Assembly (NCBI RefSeq): GCF_016919405.1
Contig: NZ_CP070353.1
Location: 434,001-498,000 of the forward strand
DNA: 64,000 nt
Source: Ensifer sp. PDNC004
GTDB lineage: Bacteria; Pseudomonadota; Alphaproteobacteria; Rhizobiales; Rhizobiaceae
Direction of reading: 5' to 3'
In this document: piece after piece, positions 17,638 to 27,735 of the stretch
How positions within the stretch are numbered: the first letter of the stretch is position 1
How the letters are laid out: each line of letters opens with the position of its first letter
Position numbers and translations under genes: made by a program
The notes under the pieces: generated by a model
Database searches by the model: none
The model's input: only the letters and a program-made list of their open reading frames with translations
What the model was told of the DNA's origin: nothing

Positions 17638-18093
17638 ATGCCTTACAACCTCACGGTCAATGGAAAGAGCTATGCCGTCGATGTGGACGGCGATATCCCT
17701 CTGCTCTGGGTCCTGCGCGACGCGATAGGGCTTACCGGAACCAAATTCGGCTGCGGCATCGCCATGTGCGGCGCCTGCACGGTGCATGTCGACGGGCAGG
17801 CGGCGCGCTCCTGCGTGATGCCGGTGTCCGAGGCGGCGGAGAAATCGATCACCACGATCGAGGCGATCGGCGACACGCCCGAGGGCAAACGGGTGCAGCA
17901 GGCCTGGCTCGACATCGACGTGGTGCAGTGCGGCTACTGTCAATCCGGGCAGATCATGTCGGCGACCGCGCTCATTGCCGCCAATCCCACGCCTGATGAC
18001 AACGACATCGATGCGGTCATGGCCGGAAACATCTGTCGTTGCGGCACCTATCCGCGCATTCGTGCAGCCATCAAGCTTGCGGCGCGGGGGTGA
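17638..18093 (+). CDS. iorA: Isoquinoline 1-oxidoreductase-type 2Fe-2S subunit (151 aa)
   Basis: Small iron-sulfur subunit of a xanthine-oxidase-family molybdenum hydroxylase. The plant-ferredoxin-like cluster is seen as [15 protein letters not shown]...SC (about residues 38-60), and the second helical 2Fe-2S cluster as CGYCQSGQ and CRCGTY (about 100-140). It passes electrons from the Mo site of the large subunit toward a cytochrome. Followed after 4 bp by the large subunit and then a cytochrome c gene. The true substrate of the complex may be another N-heterocycle or an aldehyde. Confidence 0.88.
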   Translation: MPYNLTVNGKSYAVDVDGDIPLLWVLRDAIGLTGTKFGCGIAMCGACTVHVDGQAARSCVMPVSEAAEKSITTIEAIGDTPEGKRVQQAWLDIDVVQCGYCQSGQIMSATALIAANPTPDDNDIDAVMAGNICRCGTYPRIRAAIKLAARG

Positions 18094-18097
18094 TGCC

Positions 18098-20251
18098 ATG
18101 TCCATCTTCGACAGAACGAACCTTTCCTTATCGCGCCGCCAGCTTCTGATCGGCGCATCGCTGACCGGTGCGGGGCTGGTGATCAGCTTCAGGCCGCAGG
18201 CGGCCGTCGCAGCGGGCGAGCCCTTTTCGCCGAACGCCTTCATCCGCATTCCCCAGGAAGGCAAGATCACCTTCGTCATGCCCTCGGTGGAAATGGGGCA
18301 GGGCATCTATACGGCGGTCGCGATGATGCTTGCCGAAGAGCTGGAGGTCGGGCTCGACCAGGTGGTGCTGGAACATGCGCCGGCCGACCCCAAGCAATAT
18401 GCCAATCCGCTGCTGGGCGACCAGATCACCGGCGGTTCCTTTGCGATCCGCGGTGTCTACGAGCAGATGCGCAAGGCGGGTGCTGCGGCCCGCATCATGC
18501 TCATCGGTGCTGCGGCGCGCGACTGGGGCGTTTCGCCCGACGCCTGCAAGGCCGAGGCGGGACATGTGGTCGAGACCGCCGGCAGCCGGCGCGCCGCCTA
18601 TGGCAGCCTGATTGCGGCTGCGGCCTCTGAAGTCGTGCCGCAGGAGGTGCCGCTGAAGCCGGCGTCCAGCTACCGGGTGATCGGCAAGCCGGTGCATCGT
18701 CTCGACAGCCCGGAGAAGGTGAACGGCACGGCGAAATTCGGCATCGATGCCCGCCCGGATGGCGTCTCCTATGCGGCGATCGCGATCTGTCCGCACTTCA
18801 ACGGCAAGCTGCGCTCAGTCGACGAGGCCCCGGCCATGGCGATCAAGGGCGTCAGTCAGGTGGTCCGCATCGAGGAGGCCGTCGCGGTCGTCGCCAACAA
18901 TACCGGCGCTGCGCGGAAGGGGCTCGCGGCCCTTTCGATCGAATGGGATCCGGGGCCGAGCGCCTCGGTTTCGCAAGCCGAACTCGAGCACCTCATGGAT
19001 GCGGCGATCGACGGCAAAGCCCTGCCGCATGTCAGCGAAGGCGATGTCGCCAAGGCCGAGGCCGAGCATGGGCCGGTGCACGAATTCGTCTACCGCATGC
19101 CGATCCTGACCCATTCCGCCATGGAGCCGATGAATTGCACCGTGCATGTGCGCCCCGATGGCTGCGAGGTCTGGGTGGGAACGCAGATCATGAGCCGGGC
19201 ACGGCAGGCGGCGGCCGACGTGACCGGCCTGCCGGTCGAAAAGGTGGTGGTGCACAACCACTTGCTCGGCGGCGGCTTTGGCCGCAGGCTCGATGTCGAC
19301 GGCGTGATCCTCGCGACGAAGATCGCCAAGCAGGTGAAGGGCCCGGTGAAAGTGACCTGGAGCCGGGAGGAGGACATCCGTCACGACTGCTATCGTTACC
19401 TCAACTACAGCAAGGTGACGGCGACGCTCGGGGCCGACGGCATGCCGGTCTCCTGGCGGCACCGGGTCATCGGCCCGTCGGTCATGGCGCGCTGGTTCCC
19501 GGGCTTTACCAAGGACGGTGTCGACCTCGACCAGATGGCGGGGGCCGAAACGCCCTATGCGATCGAAAACAGGCAGACCGATTTTGCCCGCCAAGAGGCG
19601 CCGGATGGCATGCTCACCGGCAACTGGCGTGGTGTCGGCGCCACCCGCAACATTCCCCCGGTCGAATGCGGAATCGACGAACTGGCGGAACTGGCGGGCA
19701 TCGATCCGCTCGAATACCGGCGGCGGCTGCTGCAGCACAAGCCGCGGCTGCTCGGCGCGCTCGACCTTGCAGCCGAGAAGGCCGGCTGGTCGACCCCGCT
19801 TGCCAAGGGCAGGGGGCGGGGTATCGCGGTTGCCGAGGATTTCGGCAGCTTCGCGGCGATGGTCGCCGAAGTCAGCCTCGACGGGAACGGCAGGTTCAAG
19901 ACCGAGCGTATCGTCTGCGCGGTCGATTGCGGCCAGGTGATCAACCCGGACACGGTCGAAGCACAGATCCAGAGCGGCGTCGTCTACGGCCTGAGTGCGG
20001 CACTTTACGGGCGCATCACCGTCGAAAACGGCGCGGTGGTCGAAGGGAATTTCGACGATGCGCCTGTCCTGCGCATTCACGAGACGCCGCCGATCGAGGT
20101 GCATATCGTGCCGAGCGCCGAGGCGCCCGGCGGCATCGGCGAAGTGGGCACGCCCGGCGTGGCGCCGGCGCTTCTGAACGCGATCTTCATGGCGACCGGC
20201 AAGCGGCTCAGAACCCTCCCGATCGACCAGGGCGACCTGAGGAGGGTGTGA
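18098..20251 (+). CDS. iorB: Isoquinoline 1-oxidoreductase-type molybdopterin subunit (717 aa)
   Basis: Large catalytic subunit of the IorB/aldehyde-dehydrogenase-Mo type. A Tat-like signal (SRRQLLIGASLTGAGLV, about residues 12-28) suggests export with its small subunit. Mo-cofactor-binding features include GGGFGRRLD and GVGATRNIPPVE, and the C-terminal GIGEVGTPGVAP holds the likely catalytic Glu. Translationally close to iorA (4 bp) and to the cytochrome gene (2 bp), so a single operon. Full length for the family. Confidence 0.9.
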   Translation: MSIFDRTNLSLSRRQLLIGASLTGAGLVISFRPQAAVAAGEPFSPNAFIRIPQEGKITFVMPSVEMGQGIYTAVAMMLAEELEVGLDQVVLEHAPADPKQYANPLLGDQITGGSFAIRGVYEQMRKAGAAARIMLIGAAARDWGVSPDACKAEAGHVVETAGSRRAAYGSLIAAAASEVVPQEVPLKPASSYRVIGKPVHRLDSPEKVNGTAKFGIDARPDGVSYAAIAICPHFNGKLRSVDEAPAMAIKGVSQVVRIEEAVAVVANNTGAARKGLAALSIEWDPGPSASVSQAELEHLMDAAIDGKALPHVSEGDVAKAEAEHGPVHEFVYRMPILTHSAMEPMNCTVHVRPDGCEVWVGTQIMSRARQAAADVTGLPVEKVVVHNHLLGGGFGRRLDVDGVILATKIAKQVKGPVKVTWSREEDIRHDCYRYLNYSKVTATLGADGMPVSWRHRVIGPSVMARWFPGFTKDGVDLDQMAGAETPYAIENRQTDFARQEAPDGMLTGNWRGVGATRNIPPVECGIDELAELAGIDPLEYRRRLLQHKPRLLGALDLAAEKAGWSTPLAKGRGRGIAVAEDFGSFAAMVAEVSLDGNGRFKTERIVCAVDCGQVINPDTVEAQIQSGVVYGLSAALYGRITVENGAVVEGNFDDAPVLRIHETPPIEVHIVPSAEAPGGIGEVGTPGVAPALLNAIFMATGKRLRTLPIDQGDLRRV

Positions 20252-20253
20252 CC

Positions 20254-20895
20254 ATGAACAAGCCCGCCCTTGCTCTCTCGCTTGCATCCGCGCTCGTGGC
20301 GGCAGGTCTCATCGCCACTTTCGAGCCGGTCAGCGGTTTTGCCGAAACCGCCAGCGGCGGCGCCTTGAAAGGCGCGGCCGACTTTGCCTCGATCACCGAT
20401 GCGCGCCAGCGCTCGAAGGCGATCTTTGCCGAGGCGAGCCGGGTGCTCACCCATCCGCGCTGCATCAACTGCCACCCGGCAACGCGCAGCCCGACGCAGG
20501 GCGAGGACATGCACCCGCATGTGCCTCTGATGATCGCCGCCGACAGTTCGATGGGGCCGGCCGGCCTTGCCTGCAGCACCTGCCACGGCGCGGTGAACCG
20601 GGCGATCGTCGGCAGCCGGCTGAAGTCCATCCCCGGCAACGCCCATTGGCAGCTGGCGCCCGAAAGCATGGCCTGGCAGGGCCTCACCGTTCGCGAGATC
20701 TGCGAACAGGTGAAGGACACCGAGCGTAACGGCAACCGCTCCCATGCCGATCTCATCAAGCACATGGGCGAGGATCACCTGGTCGGCTGGGCCTGGCATC
20801 CGGGTGAGGGCCGCAGTGCGCCGCCCGGTTCGCAACCGGAGTTCGCCGCGCTGATCACCGCCTGGGTGGAGACCGGCGCGGAATGTCCAGACTGA
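20254..20895 (+). CDS. Periplasmic diheme cytochrome c-type protein (213 aa)
   Basis: Signal peptide (about residues 1-30) and two heme c motifs, CINCH (70-74) and CSTCH (107-111). It starts 2 bp after the molybdenum subunit stop, with a GAGGAGGG ribosome site inside the end of that gene. It likely takes electrons from the molybdenum hydroxylase and passes them to the respiratory chain, a role often filled by a cytochrome in IorAB-type operons. No membrane anchor besides the signal peptide. Confidence 0.85.
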   Translation: MNKPALALSLASALVAAGLIATFEPVSGFAETASGGALKGAADFASITDARQRSKAIFAEASRVLTHPRCINCHPATRSPTQGEDMHPHVPLMIAADSSMGPAGLACSTCHGAVNRAIVGSRLKSIPGNAHWQLAPESMAWQGLTVREICEQVKDTERNGNRSHADLIKHMGEDHLVGWAWHPGEGRSAPPGSQPEFAALITAWVETGAECPD

Positions 20896-21004
20896 GCGAA
20901 GGCAGATGTGCGGACTGAGTGCGGCACCGGTCCTCCTTGACAAGGCAGCCGGACTGTTCGACCTTCACCACCATGACCTGCCGCCTCGCAAAACTGACGA
21001 CTAT

Positions 21005-21030
21005 GAAAAAAGCCCCGTATCCGGGGCTGA
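21005..21030 (-). terminator. Hairpin with T-run on the minus strand
   Basis: AGCCCCG-GATAC-CGGGGCT is followed on the minus strand by TTTTTTC, an intrinsic-terminator layout. No minus-strand gene ends here, so it may belong to an unannotated small transcript or act as insulation behind the molybdenum operon. Confidence 0.4.
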
Positions 21031-21073
21031 CGGTCGTTGCGCGCAGAGCATAGCAAGCACAAGGATCAGATCG

Positions 21074-21097
21074 ACCCCGCCGGTTCGGACGGGGTTT
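21074..21097 (+). terminator. Rho-independent terminator after the iorAB-cytochrome operon
   Basis: CCCCG and CGGGG arms with an inner CCG-GTT-CGG stem, followed by TTTT, on the plus strand. It lies 180 nt after the cytochrome gene and 47 nt before the DapA-like gene. Confidence 0.6.
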
Positions 21098-21143
21098 TCG
21101 CTTGCGCTCTCCGTCTCCGGTTTTTCAAAGGAGATGGAATTTT

Positions 21144-22061
21144 ATGGAAAGCACAGCTTCAACACGATCGCCGGGCCTTGGCGCCCTCTGGCTGCCGCTG
21201 ATCACGCCGTTTCGCGACGGTGAACTGGACGAGCGCTCGCTCCGCCGGCTGGTCGTCCACTATGCGGCCGAGCCGATCGACGGCTTCATTCTCGGCGCGA
21301 CCACGGGCGAGGGCATGGCGCTCGACGAGGCGGAGTGCGAGCGGGTGGTTGCGATCACCAACGAGACCCTGGCTGCAGCGGGGCGGCGCATCCCCGTCTA
21401 TTTCGGGCTTTCCGGTAGCGATACGCGGAAGTCGGTGAAGGCGCTGGAGCGGACGGCGACCTGGGGCGCCGATGGCTATCTGATTGCCTGCCCCTATTAC
21501 ACCCGGCCGTCGCAGCGCGGTCTTTATGCGCATTTCTCGGCGCTTGCCGACGCCACGGACCGGCCGATCCTGATCTACAACATTCCCTACCGGACGGGCG
21601 TCAACCTCGGCAACGAGACGATGCTGCAACTGGCGGAGCGGAGAAACATCGTTGGCGTCAAGGATTGTTCAGCGGATGCGATGCAATCCTTCGATCTGCT
21701 GCGTCACAAGCCCAGCGATTTCGCCGTGCTGACCGGTGAAGATCCGCTGTTCTACACGGCGCTGACGCAAGGGGCGGAAGGCGGGATCACTGCGTCCGCC
21801 CATGTGCAGACCGCAGCCTTTGCCGACATCCGCAACAGGCTCCTTGCCGGTGACCAGGCGGGAGCACTTTCCGCCTGGCAGCGCCTTGCCGATCTGCCGC
21901 GGCTGCTCTTTGCCGAGCCGAGCCCCGGGCCGATCAAGCATTGGCTGTGGCGCGCGGGTCTGATCGACAGTGCGGAGATGCGCCTGCCGATGGTGCCGGT
22001 CAGCGATGACCTGGCGCTGAGGATCGAAAAGGCGATGGCGGCGCAGGACGGCCGGCGCTGA
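21144..22061 (+). CDS. Dihydrodipicolinate synthase (DapA/NAL)-family aldolase (305 aa)
   Basis: Class I Schiff-base aldolase fold. Landmarks are LITPFRDGELDE, the phosphate-loop-like GATTGEGMALDE, the catalytic Tyr in IYNIPYRTG and the Schiff-base Lys in VGVKDCS. Start at 21144 with AAGGAG upstream. Stand-alone placement between the molybdenum operon and a DUF1254 gene means it could be DapA itself or one of the related aldolases (for example for sugar acids or 4-hydroxy-2-oxo acids). The family is firm; the substrate is open. Confidence 0.88.
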   Translation: MESTASTRSPGLGALWLPLITPFRDGELDERSLRRLVVHYAAEPIDGFILGATTGEGMALDEAECERVVAITNETLAAAGRRIPVYFGLSGSDTRKSVKALERTATWGADGYLIACPYYTRPSQRGLYAHFSALADATDRPILIYNIPYRTGVNLGNETMLQLAERRNIVGVKDCSADAMQSFDLLRHKPSDFAVLTGEDPLFYTALTQGAEGGITASAHVQTAAFADIRNRLLAGDQAGALSAWQRLADLPRLLFAEPSPGPIKHWLWRAGLIDSAEMRLPMVPVSDDLALRIEKAMAAQDGRR

Positions 22062-22432
22062 GCCTGTGACGGTTTCCCAAAGCGGGGCGGTCGGTGAACG
22101 CAAGATCGCCCTGCTTTGCGCCGCCATTTGCATCGTATTTTAACAGTTACGTACTTTCGCCGAACGGCTTGTTTCGGCAGGATAGCGGTCCTTATGCGCG
22201 GTGTCCGATGGCGCTGCGCGGACCGTGCTGCCGGGCATTGAAATGCCGCAGTTGAGGAAAAAAACAGAGAACCATTCTTGCGAGCGATCCGTGCCCTGAA
22301 CCGTCACGGGTGAGGGCGAAAGCCGGTTTCCCGGCGCGAGGACCAAGCCGGGCGAGATGGATGGTATGCCAAAAACGGGGCGCCTGTGCGGCTGCCCGTC
22401 CCAAAGCTGATTGATCAGGACGCCTGGAGACG

Positions 22433-23983
22433 ATGATGAAGACATCCGGCAGCAATCTTGAAGTCACTCGACGCGACATGATGAAAGGCGGGATCGGCGC
22501 AGCCTCGCTTGCCGCGATCGGCGCCGGAGCGGCCGTTCCGGCGGCGCTGACGGCCGCCTCGGTCGCGACCTCGGCCACGCCCGCCGCGGCACAACAGGCG
22601 CTCGGGCCGGGTGCGCCGACATTGCCGGTCACCGGCGTCGCCATGCATCCGGGCTATGCCCGCACCATCGGGCAAATGGCCTATATCTGGGGCTGGCCGA
22701 TCGTCAACATGCTGAACCGCCGGGCCAAGATCACCCAGGCGCCCTATGCGGGCCTGCTCGGCGGGCTCTCGCCGGTGGCCCCGCGCGGCCAGGTGGGCAT
22801 GCTGCACGACTATATCGAGCCGTCGGAAACCTTCGTCACATGCCCCAACCAGGACGTCGTCTATGGCCTCGGTTTCTTCGAGCTCGACGACGAGCCTGTC
22901 GTCGCGCAGGTGCCCGACTTCGGCGACCGCTTCTGGCTCTATTCGCTCTACGATGCCCGCACCGATCAGTTCGGCCAGCTCGGCAAGCCCTATGGCACGC
23001 GGCCCGGCTTCTATCTTCTTGTCGGCCCCGACTGGGACGGGCTGAAGCCCGCCGGCATCACCGACATCATCCGCTCCCCGACATCGCTTGCGAGCGCCAT
23101 TCCCCGCATCTTCCAGACCGATGTCAGCGACGACAACCAGGCGATCCAGCCGCTGATCAACCAGGTGGTCTTTTATCCGCTGAAGGAATTCACCGGCGAA
23201 GCGAAAACCATCGATTGGGCGAAGCTGACCGACATTCCGGCGCCGCCCCTGAATGGCGGCGCGACCGACGGCGAAACCAAATGGGTGACGCCGGAGACGT
23301 TCTTCGACCAGTTCGGCGACGCCATCGCCGCGGTCGATCCGCTGCCGGGGGAGGAGGCGCTTTTTGCCCAGTTCCGCCTGTTGCTCGACGCGGCCGAGCG
23401 GGATCCCGAGCTTCGAGGCATGCTCGTCGACACGGCGATCGAGACGGAGGAGAAGGTCATCCGCCCCTTCTTCGAATGGCAGCGCAACGGGCTTCCGGCC
23501 GGCAATGGCTGGAACCGCTCGGTCAACAATGGACAATGGGGCATCGACTACTTCAACCGGACCGGCACCGCCAGGTCGAACATGTTCAACAACCGGCCGA
23601 ACGAGACGCAGTATTTCTATACTGATTTCGACGGCGCCGGCGACCAGCTGACCGGCGTGAAGCTCTACGAAATCACCTTTGCCGCCGGCGAGGAGCCGCC
23701 GGTGCACGGCTTCTGGTCGCTGACCCTTTATAACGACAAGCACCTCTTCCACACCAACGACTTCAAGCGCTACTCGCTGGGCACCAAGAGCGACAAGCTG
23801 AAGCACAATGAGGATGGCTCGCTGACGCTCTATGTCAGCGCCGAGCGCCCCGGCGGGGAGAAGGACAGCAACTGGCTGCCGGCGCCGCACGGGATCTTCT
23901 CGCTCTATATTCGCGCCTATTGGGGCAAGGACGAGATCCTCGACGGCTCCTGGCAGCCGCCGAAGATCACGGTTTCGGCCTGA
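22433..23983 (+). CDS. Tat-exported DUF1254/DUF1214 protein (516 aa)
   Basis: Twin-arginine signal [17 protein letters not shown] (Arg at about 13-14), then a DUF1254 domain ([27 protein letters not shown], about 80-220) and a C-terminal DUF1214 domain ([33 protein letters not shown], about 390-510). The usual two-domain layout at normal length. Periplasmic; biochemical function unknown. The 371 bp before it show no gene and probably hold its promoter. Followed by an outer-membrane transporter-like gene. Confidence 0.9.
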   Translation: MMKTSGSNLEVTRRDMMKGGIGAASLAAIGAGAAVPAALTAASVATSATPAAAQQALGPGAPTLPVTGVAMHPGYARTIGQMAYIWGWPIVNMLNRRAKITQAPYAGLLGGLSPVAPRGQVGMLHDYIEPSETFVTCPNQDVVYGLGFFELDDEPVVAQVPDFGDRFWLYSLYDARTDQFGQLGKPYGTRPGFYLLVGPDWDGLKPAGITDIIRSPTSLASAIPRIFQTDVSDDNQAIQPLINQVVFYPLKEFTGEAKTIDWAKLTDIPAPPLNGGATDGETKWVTPETFFDQFGDAIAAVDPLPGEEALFAQFRLLLDAAERDPELRGMLVDTAIETEEKVIRPFFEWQRNGLPAGNGWNRSVNNGQWGIDYFNRTGTARSNMFNNRPNETQYFYTDFDGAGDQLTGVKLYEITFAAGEEPPVHGFWSLTLYNDKHLFHTNDFKRYSLGTKSDKLKHNEDGSLTLYVSAERPGGEKDSNWLPAPHGIFSLYIRAYWGKDEILDGSWQPPKITVSA

Positions 23984-24119
23984 CGTCGGCACGGCAGGCC
24001 CTGGCGGAAGCGGCGCCGGGGTGAACCCGCTCCGGCAATCCCTTGCGCTCTCTGGCTCCGTTTCGCGATTTCGTGTGTAGTTGAACGGCAAAGATCGTGT
24101 TTCGGAACGGAGACTGTCG

Positions 24120-24920
24120 ATGCATCCACGTGTCGTTTCGGCGGGATTGGTTGCCGCGCTGCTCGCCGCGCCCCATGCCTTTGCGCAGGATTCCAGCGCC
24201 GACCTCGCCAAGAAGCTCTCGAACCCGGTCGCCTCGCTGATCAGCGTGCCCTTCCAGTTCAACTACGACCGCGGCTACGGCCCCGATGACGGCAACAAGG
24301 TGACGCTGAACATCCAGCCGGTCATCCCGATTTCGCTCAACGACGACTGGACGGTCATCTCCCGCACCATCCTGCCCGTCGCCTGGCAGAACGACATTGC
24401 CGGTGACAGTGGCCACCAGTTCGGCCTCGGCGATACGCTGCAGAGCTTCTTCTTCTCGCCCAAGGAGCCGACATCCGGCGGCCTTATCTGGGGCGCGGGG
24501 CCGGCGTTCCTGCTGCCGACGGCGACGGATGATCTGCTCGGCGGCGAAAAATGGGGCGTCGGGCCGACGGCCGTACTGCTCAAGCAGGATAACCACTGGA
24601 CCTATGGCGTGCTCGCCAACCACATCTGGTCGGTTGCCGGCGACCACAACCGGGACGACGTGAGTTCGACCTTCCTGCAGCCGTTCCTGTCCTACACCAC
24701 ACCGGATGCCTGGACCTTCGCGCTCAACACGGAAAGCACCTACGACTGGAAAAACGACCAGTGGAGCGTGCCGATCAATTTTTCCGTGTCGAAGCTCACC
24801 AAATTCGGCGAGCAGCCGGTGAGCCTTCAGCTTGGCGCGCGCTATTGGGCGGCTTCGCCCGACAACGGCCCGAACGGCTGGGGCGTGCGGGCCGGCATCA
24901 CCTTTCTCTTTCCCGAGTGA
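24120..24920 (+). CDS. Outer-membrane transporter-like protein (neuromedin-U-labelled family, 266 aa)
   Basis: Signal peptide ending AFAQ (about residues 1-22), then the family signature NPVASLISVPFQFNYD and NIQPVIPISLNDDW...SRTILPV, and alternating amphipathic strands to a C-terminal phenylalanine-containing end (GITFLFPE), as in beta-barrel proteins. Such proteins are often wrongly labelled neuromedin U in bacterial annotation. It probably forms an outer-membrane channel; it may work with the DUF1254 protein encoded upstream (136 bp gap). Confidence 0.75.
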   Translation: MHPRVVSAGLVAALLAAPHAFAQDSSADLAKKLSNPVASLISVPFQFNYDRGYGPDDGNKVTLNIQPVIPISLNDDWTVISRTILPVAWQNDIAGDSGHQFGLGDTLQSFFFSPKEPTSGGLIWGAGPAFLLPTATDDLLGGEKWGVGPTAVLLKQDNHWTYGVLANHIWSVAGDHNRDDVSSTFLQPFLSYTTPDAWTFALNTESTYDWKNDQWSVPINFSVSKLTKFGEQPVSLQLGARYWAASPDNGPNGWGVRAGITFLFPE

Positions 24921-24941
24921 CACCGACCGGCTGGCAGGCGC

Positions 24942-26399
24942 TCAGCGCCAGAAACGCTTGACGTCGATCACATCGTCGAGCGCGGCCTGTGCGCGGTCGA
25001 TGAGCCTGTCCTTGTTCGCCTCTACGACGAGCGTTCCGGCGTCCGGGTGGTCCTCAAGGCCGATATCGCTCAGCACGTGCGGCGACGAGACCAGGTCGTT
25101 GAGCGTGCCGAGTTCATCCTGCAGCGCGGCCATGGCCGTGGTGAAGCGCTTGTGGCGCCTGGCGCCGCGCTTGTCGTCGAACAGCGTCGCGAAGAATTCG
25201 GCGGCATAACGCAGCTTCTTGGCGTCCTTGCGGGCCTCGTGCCGTTCCTCGTCGTTGACCTTGGCGAGCGCACGACCATGCTTCTTCAGCTTCCGGCGCT
25301 CGCGGTCGAGCACCGCCTCGGCGAAATCGGTCACCGGACGATCATGAAGTTCGGCGGGCGGTGACGAGAGATAGGCGCCACAATGCAGCCATTCGTAGAG
25401 GTCGAGCATCAGGGCGCGGCCACGACCGTCGTCGAGCGCTTCGAACAGTTCGCGATAGCGGGCGACGCGGGCAGTCTTCAGCCGGTCGACAAGTTCCGGC
25501 TGCGATGCGCGGCCCAGGAGAACGTCGACGTCGCGGGCTTTGCCGAAGGCGCCTGCCAGCCATTTCAGCTCGCCTTTCAGGCGCGTGCTTTCATCGTCCT
25601 GAAGCAGATCCCTGTAGAGCGAGAAGGCCGAACGCAGGCGCCGAAGGGCAACGCGGGCCTGGTGCAGCGCCTCCGGGTTTTGGCGCACGCGCAGCACGTC
25701 CTCGTTCAGGCGGTGGTGGCGAAGACAGGAAAGGGCGACTGTGCGAAAACTCTTTGCCACCCGCATCTCGCGGTCGAGTTCGACCGGCTCGGCTTTGAAG
25801 ACCATCTGCTCGGCATCGATGAGACGGAATCCGCGCTCGGCCTTGGACATGACGCCGAAGCGGATGGGAACGATCGCCTCGATGCGGCGGGCAAGCGTGA
25901 AGAGCGCCTCGGGCGCGCCGTCCTTGAGTTCGAGTTCGATCTCGCCGATCGTGGTCTGGCGGGTGCCCGCGGTGATCCGGCCGCGGTCGAGCACGACCTC
26001 GATGTCGGCGCCATCCTGCTTCACCTTCCAGCTGGTGCGTTCGACATCGACGGCAAAATGCGCCTGCAGATCGCCCGGCTCAAGGTCGAACTGGGCGGCA
26101 AGCGGCGTGGTGTGGTCGACCACCGGCTCGTCGCTGCCCAGCGGCTGCTCCCATTCCGGCCGGGCAAAGACCGAGGCGCTCGCGCCCGTGGCTTTGATCG
26201 TCTGGGTGCGGGCAGAGCCGACCGTGCGGATGCGCAGGGTGAAGCCCGACTGGAACAGGTCGCGGGCACGCGTGTCGAAATAGACCGACCGCTGGCTTTC
26301 GACGCTTGCCGGCTCACCCAGAAGCCCGGATTCGGTAAAGCGATCGAGATCTTCAGGGAGAAGCTCGAGCTTGATTTCGATTTCCGTGTTCAACCCCAT
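24942..26399 (-). CDS. CYTH-CHAD protein (485 aa)
   Basis: N-terminal CYTH domain starting TEIEIKLEL (the ExExK signature), with SVYFDTRARDLFQSGFTLRIRTV, to about residue 200. It is followed by a CHAD domain (about 225-480) with the conserved basic helices LHQARVALRRLRSAF and ERHEARKDAKKLRYAAEFF. CYTH domains bind or hydrolyse triphosphates and CHAD domains bind polyphosphate, so a role in polyphosphate or triphosphate metabolism is likely. Start at 26399, just before the signature; a longer reading to 26468 adds 23 residues without support. Confidence 0.9.
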   Translation of the reverse strand: MGLNTEIEIKLELLPEDLDRFTESGLLGEPASVESQRSVYFDTRARDLFQSGFTLRIRTVGSARTQTIKATGASASVFARPEWEQPLGSDEPVVDHTTPLAAQFDLEPGDLQAHFAVDVERTSWKVKQDGADIEVVLDRGRITAGTRQTTIGEIELELKDGAPEALFTLARRIEAIVPIRFGVMSKAERGFRLIDAEQMVFKAEPVELDREMRVAKSFRTVALSCLRHHRLNEDVLRVRQNPEALHQARVALRRLRSAFSLYRDLLQDDESTRLKGELKWLAGAFGKARDVDVLLGRASQPELVDRLKTARVARYRELFEALDDGRGRALMLDLYEWLHCGAYLSSPPAELHDRPVTDFAEAVLDRERRKLKKHGRALAKVNDEERHEARKDAKKLRYAAEFFATLFDDKRGARRHKRFTTAMAALQDELGTLNDLVSSPHVLSDIGLEDHPDAGTLVVEANKDRLIDRAQAALDDVIDVKRFWR

Positions 26400-26626
26400 C
26401 CTCCAACAAGTGCGATAGACAACGCGATAATGCCATATGAGCACATTGGTTCGTGTTCTGAATGACATGGATCATATTTGCGTGGCGGTCCGACGCGATA
26501 GGTCGCGCTCGAAGCGAAAGGCCGCTGAGGTGTACGGGATTTCAATGGATTCCGGACGGAAAACCGCTTCGCACTTTTCCTGGAATTGCTTTAAGCTCCC
26601 GGCATTTCATGCCACGGAATTGATAA

Positions 26627-27733
26627 ATGTCGCTTCGCCTTGCCACCTTCAATATCGAAAACCTTTTGAGCCGCTTCGACTTTTCCGGATTTCGCAACCA
26701 GCTGAAACAGGACCGGGTGCTGCGGCTCTTCGACGTGAAGACGGAAGCCGAGTACCAGCGGTTGGAGGAGGCGCGCACGATTGCGCATACGGACGATACG
26801 CGGCAGATGTCGGCGCTGGCGATCGCCGATTGCGATGCGGATATCCTCTGCCTGCAGGAAGCCGACAACATGGCCTCGCTGCAGGCCTTCGAATACAACT
26901 ACCTCTTCCGCATGGTCGGCAACGGCTATCGCCAGAAGTACCTGATCGAAGGCAATGATTCGCGCGGGATCGATGTGGCTGTGCTGATGCGCGAGGAGAC
27001 GCGCGACGGCCAGCCGATCGAGTGCCTGGAGGTCAAAAGCCATGCGGGGCTGACCTATGAGGACCTCGACCTCTTCAACGACCAGATCGCCCATACCAAC
27101 CGGCCGGCCGACCGGATCTTCAAGCGCGACTGCCTGGAGCTCGATCTTCGCATCGGCGGGCGACCGCTGACGCTCTATGTGGTGCATTTCAAATCGATGG
27201 GGCCGGCGCGCGAAGGGCTCGACGGCCGGCAGGCGACGATGCCGCTGCGCGTCGCCGAAGCCTCGGCCGTGCGCCACATCATCGAAAGCCGCTTTGGCCG
27301 CGGGCACACGGCAGACAAGATGTTTGCGATCTGCGGCGACTTGAACGACTACCAGGAGAAGGTGAACATCCTCGGCGACCGGCGCACGGGCTACCAGTTC
27401 GTTCCGCATGAGGAGGAGACGAGTTCGCTCGACGTTTTCACTCATGATGGCTTCGCCGAAAACCCGATGCTGCGCCGGCCGGTGATGGACCGCTGGACGC
27501 TGTTTCACAGCCGCGGGCCGCAGGAGCGGCATCTCTGCCAGCTCGACTATATCTGGCTGTCGCCGGCGCTTGCCAAGCGCAACGCACACCAGGTGCCCGA
27601 GGTCATTCGCGGCGGCCAGCCGTTCCGCACGATCTTTCCGCCGGAGCTGGAGGTGGAGCGTTATCCGCGCACCGGCTGGGACAGGCCGAAGGCGTCCGAC
27701 CATTGCCCCGTGGCCATCACCCTGGATGTGTGA
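26627..27733 (+). CDS. Endonuclease/exonuclease/phosphatase-family protein (368 aa)
   Basis: EEP fold hydrolase. The N-terminal ATFNIENLL (Asn), CLQEADN (metal-binding Glu), HFKSMGPAR, CGDLNDY (Asp/Asn catalytic pair) and C-terminal SDHCPVAITL (His general base) appear in the right order. No signal peptide, so cytoplasmic. Substrate (DNA, phosphoinositide-like or other phosphodiester) unknown. The stop and the next ATG (27736) are only 2 bp apart, implying co-translation with the Nudix gene. Confidence 0.87.
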   Translation: MSLRLATFNIENLLSRFDFSGFRNQLKQDRVLRLFDVKTEAEYQRLEEARTIAHTDDTRQMSALAIADCDADILCLQEADNMASLQAFEYNYLFRMVGNGYRQKYLIEGNDSRGIDVAVLMREETRDGQPIECLEVKSHAGLTYEDLDLFNDQIAHTNRPADRIFKRDCLELDLRIGGRPLTLYVVHFKSMGPAREGLDGRQATMPLRVAEASAVRHIIESRFGRGHTADKMFAICGDLNDYQEKVNILGDRRTGYQFVPHEEETSSLDVFTHDGFAENPMLRRPVMDRWTLFHSRGPQERHLCQLDYIWLSPALAKRNAHQVPEVIRGGQPFRTIFPPELEVERYPRTGWDRPKASDHCPVAITLDV

Positions 27734-27735
27734 AC

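Noticed and set aside
22415..24262. 615-codon minus-strand frame opposite the DUF1254 gene
   Set aside because: No domains; the plus strand encodes a full Tat-exported DUF1254 protein.
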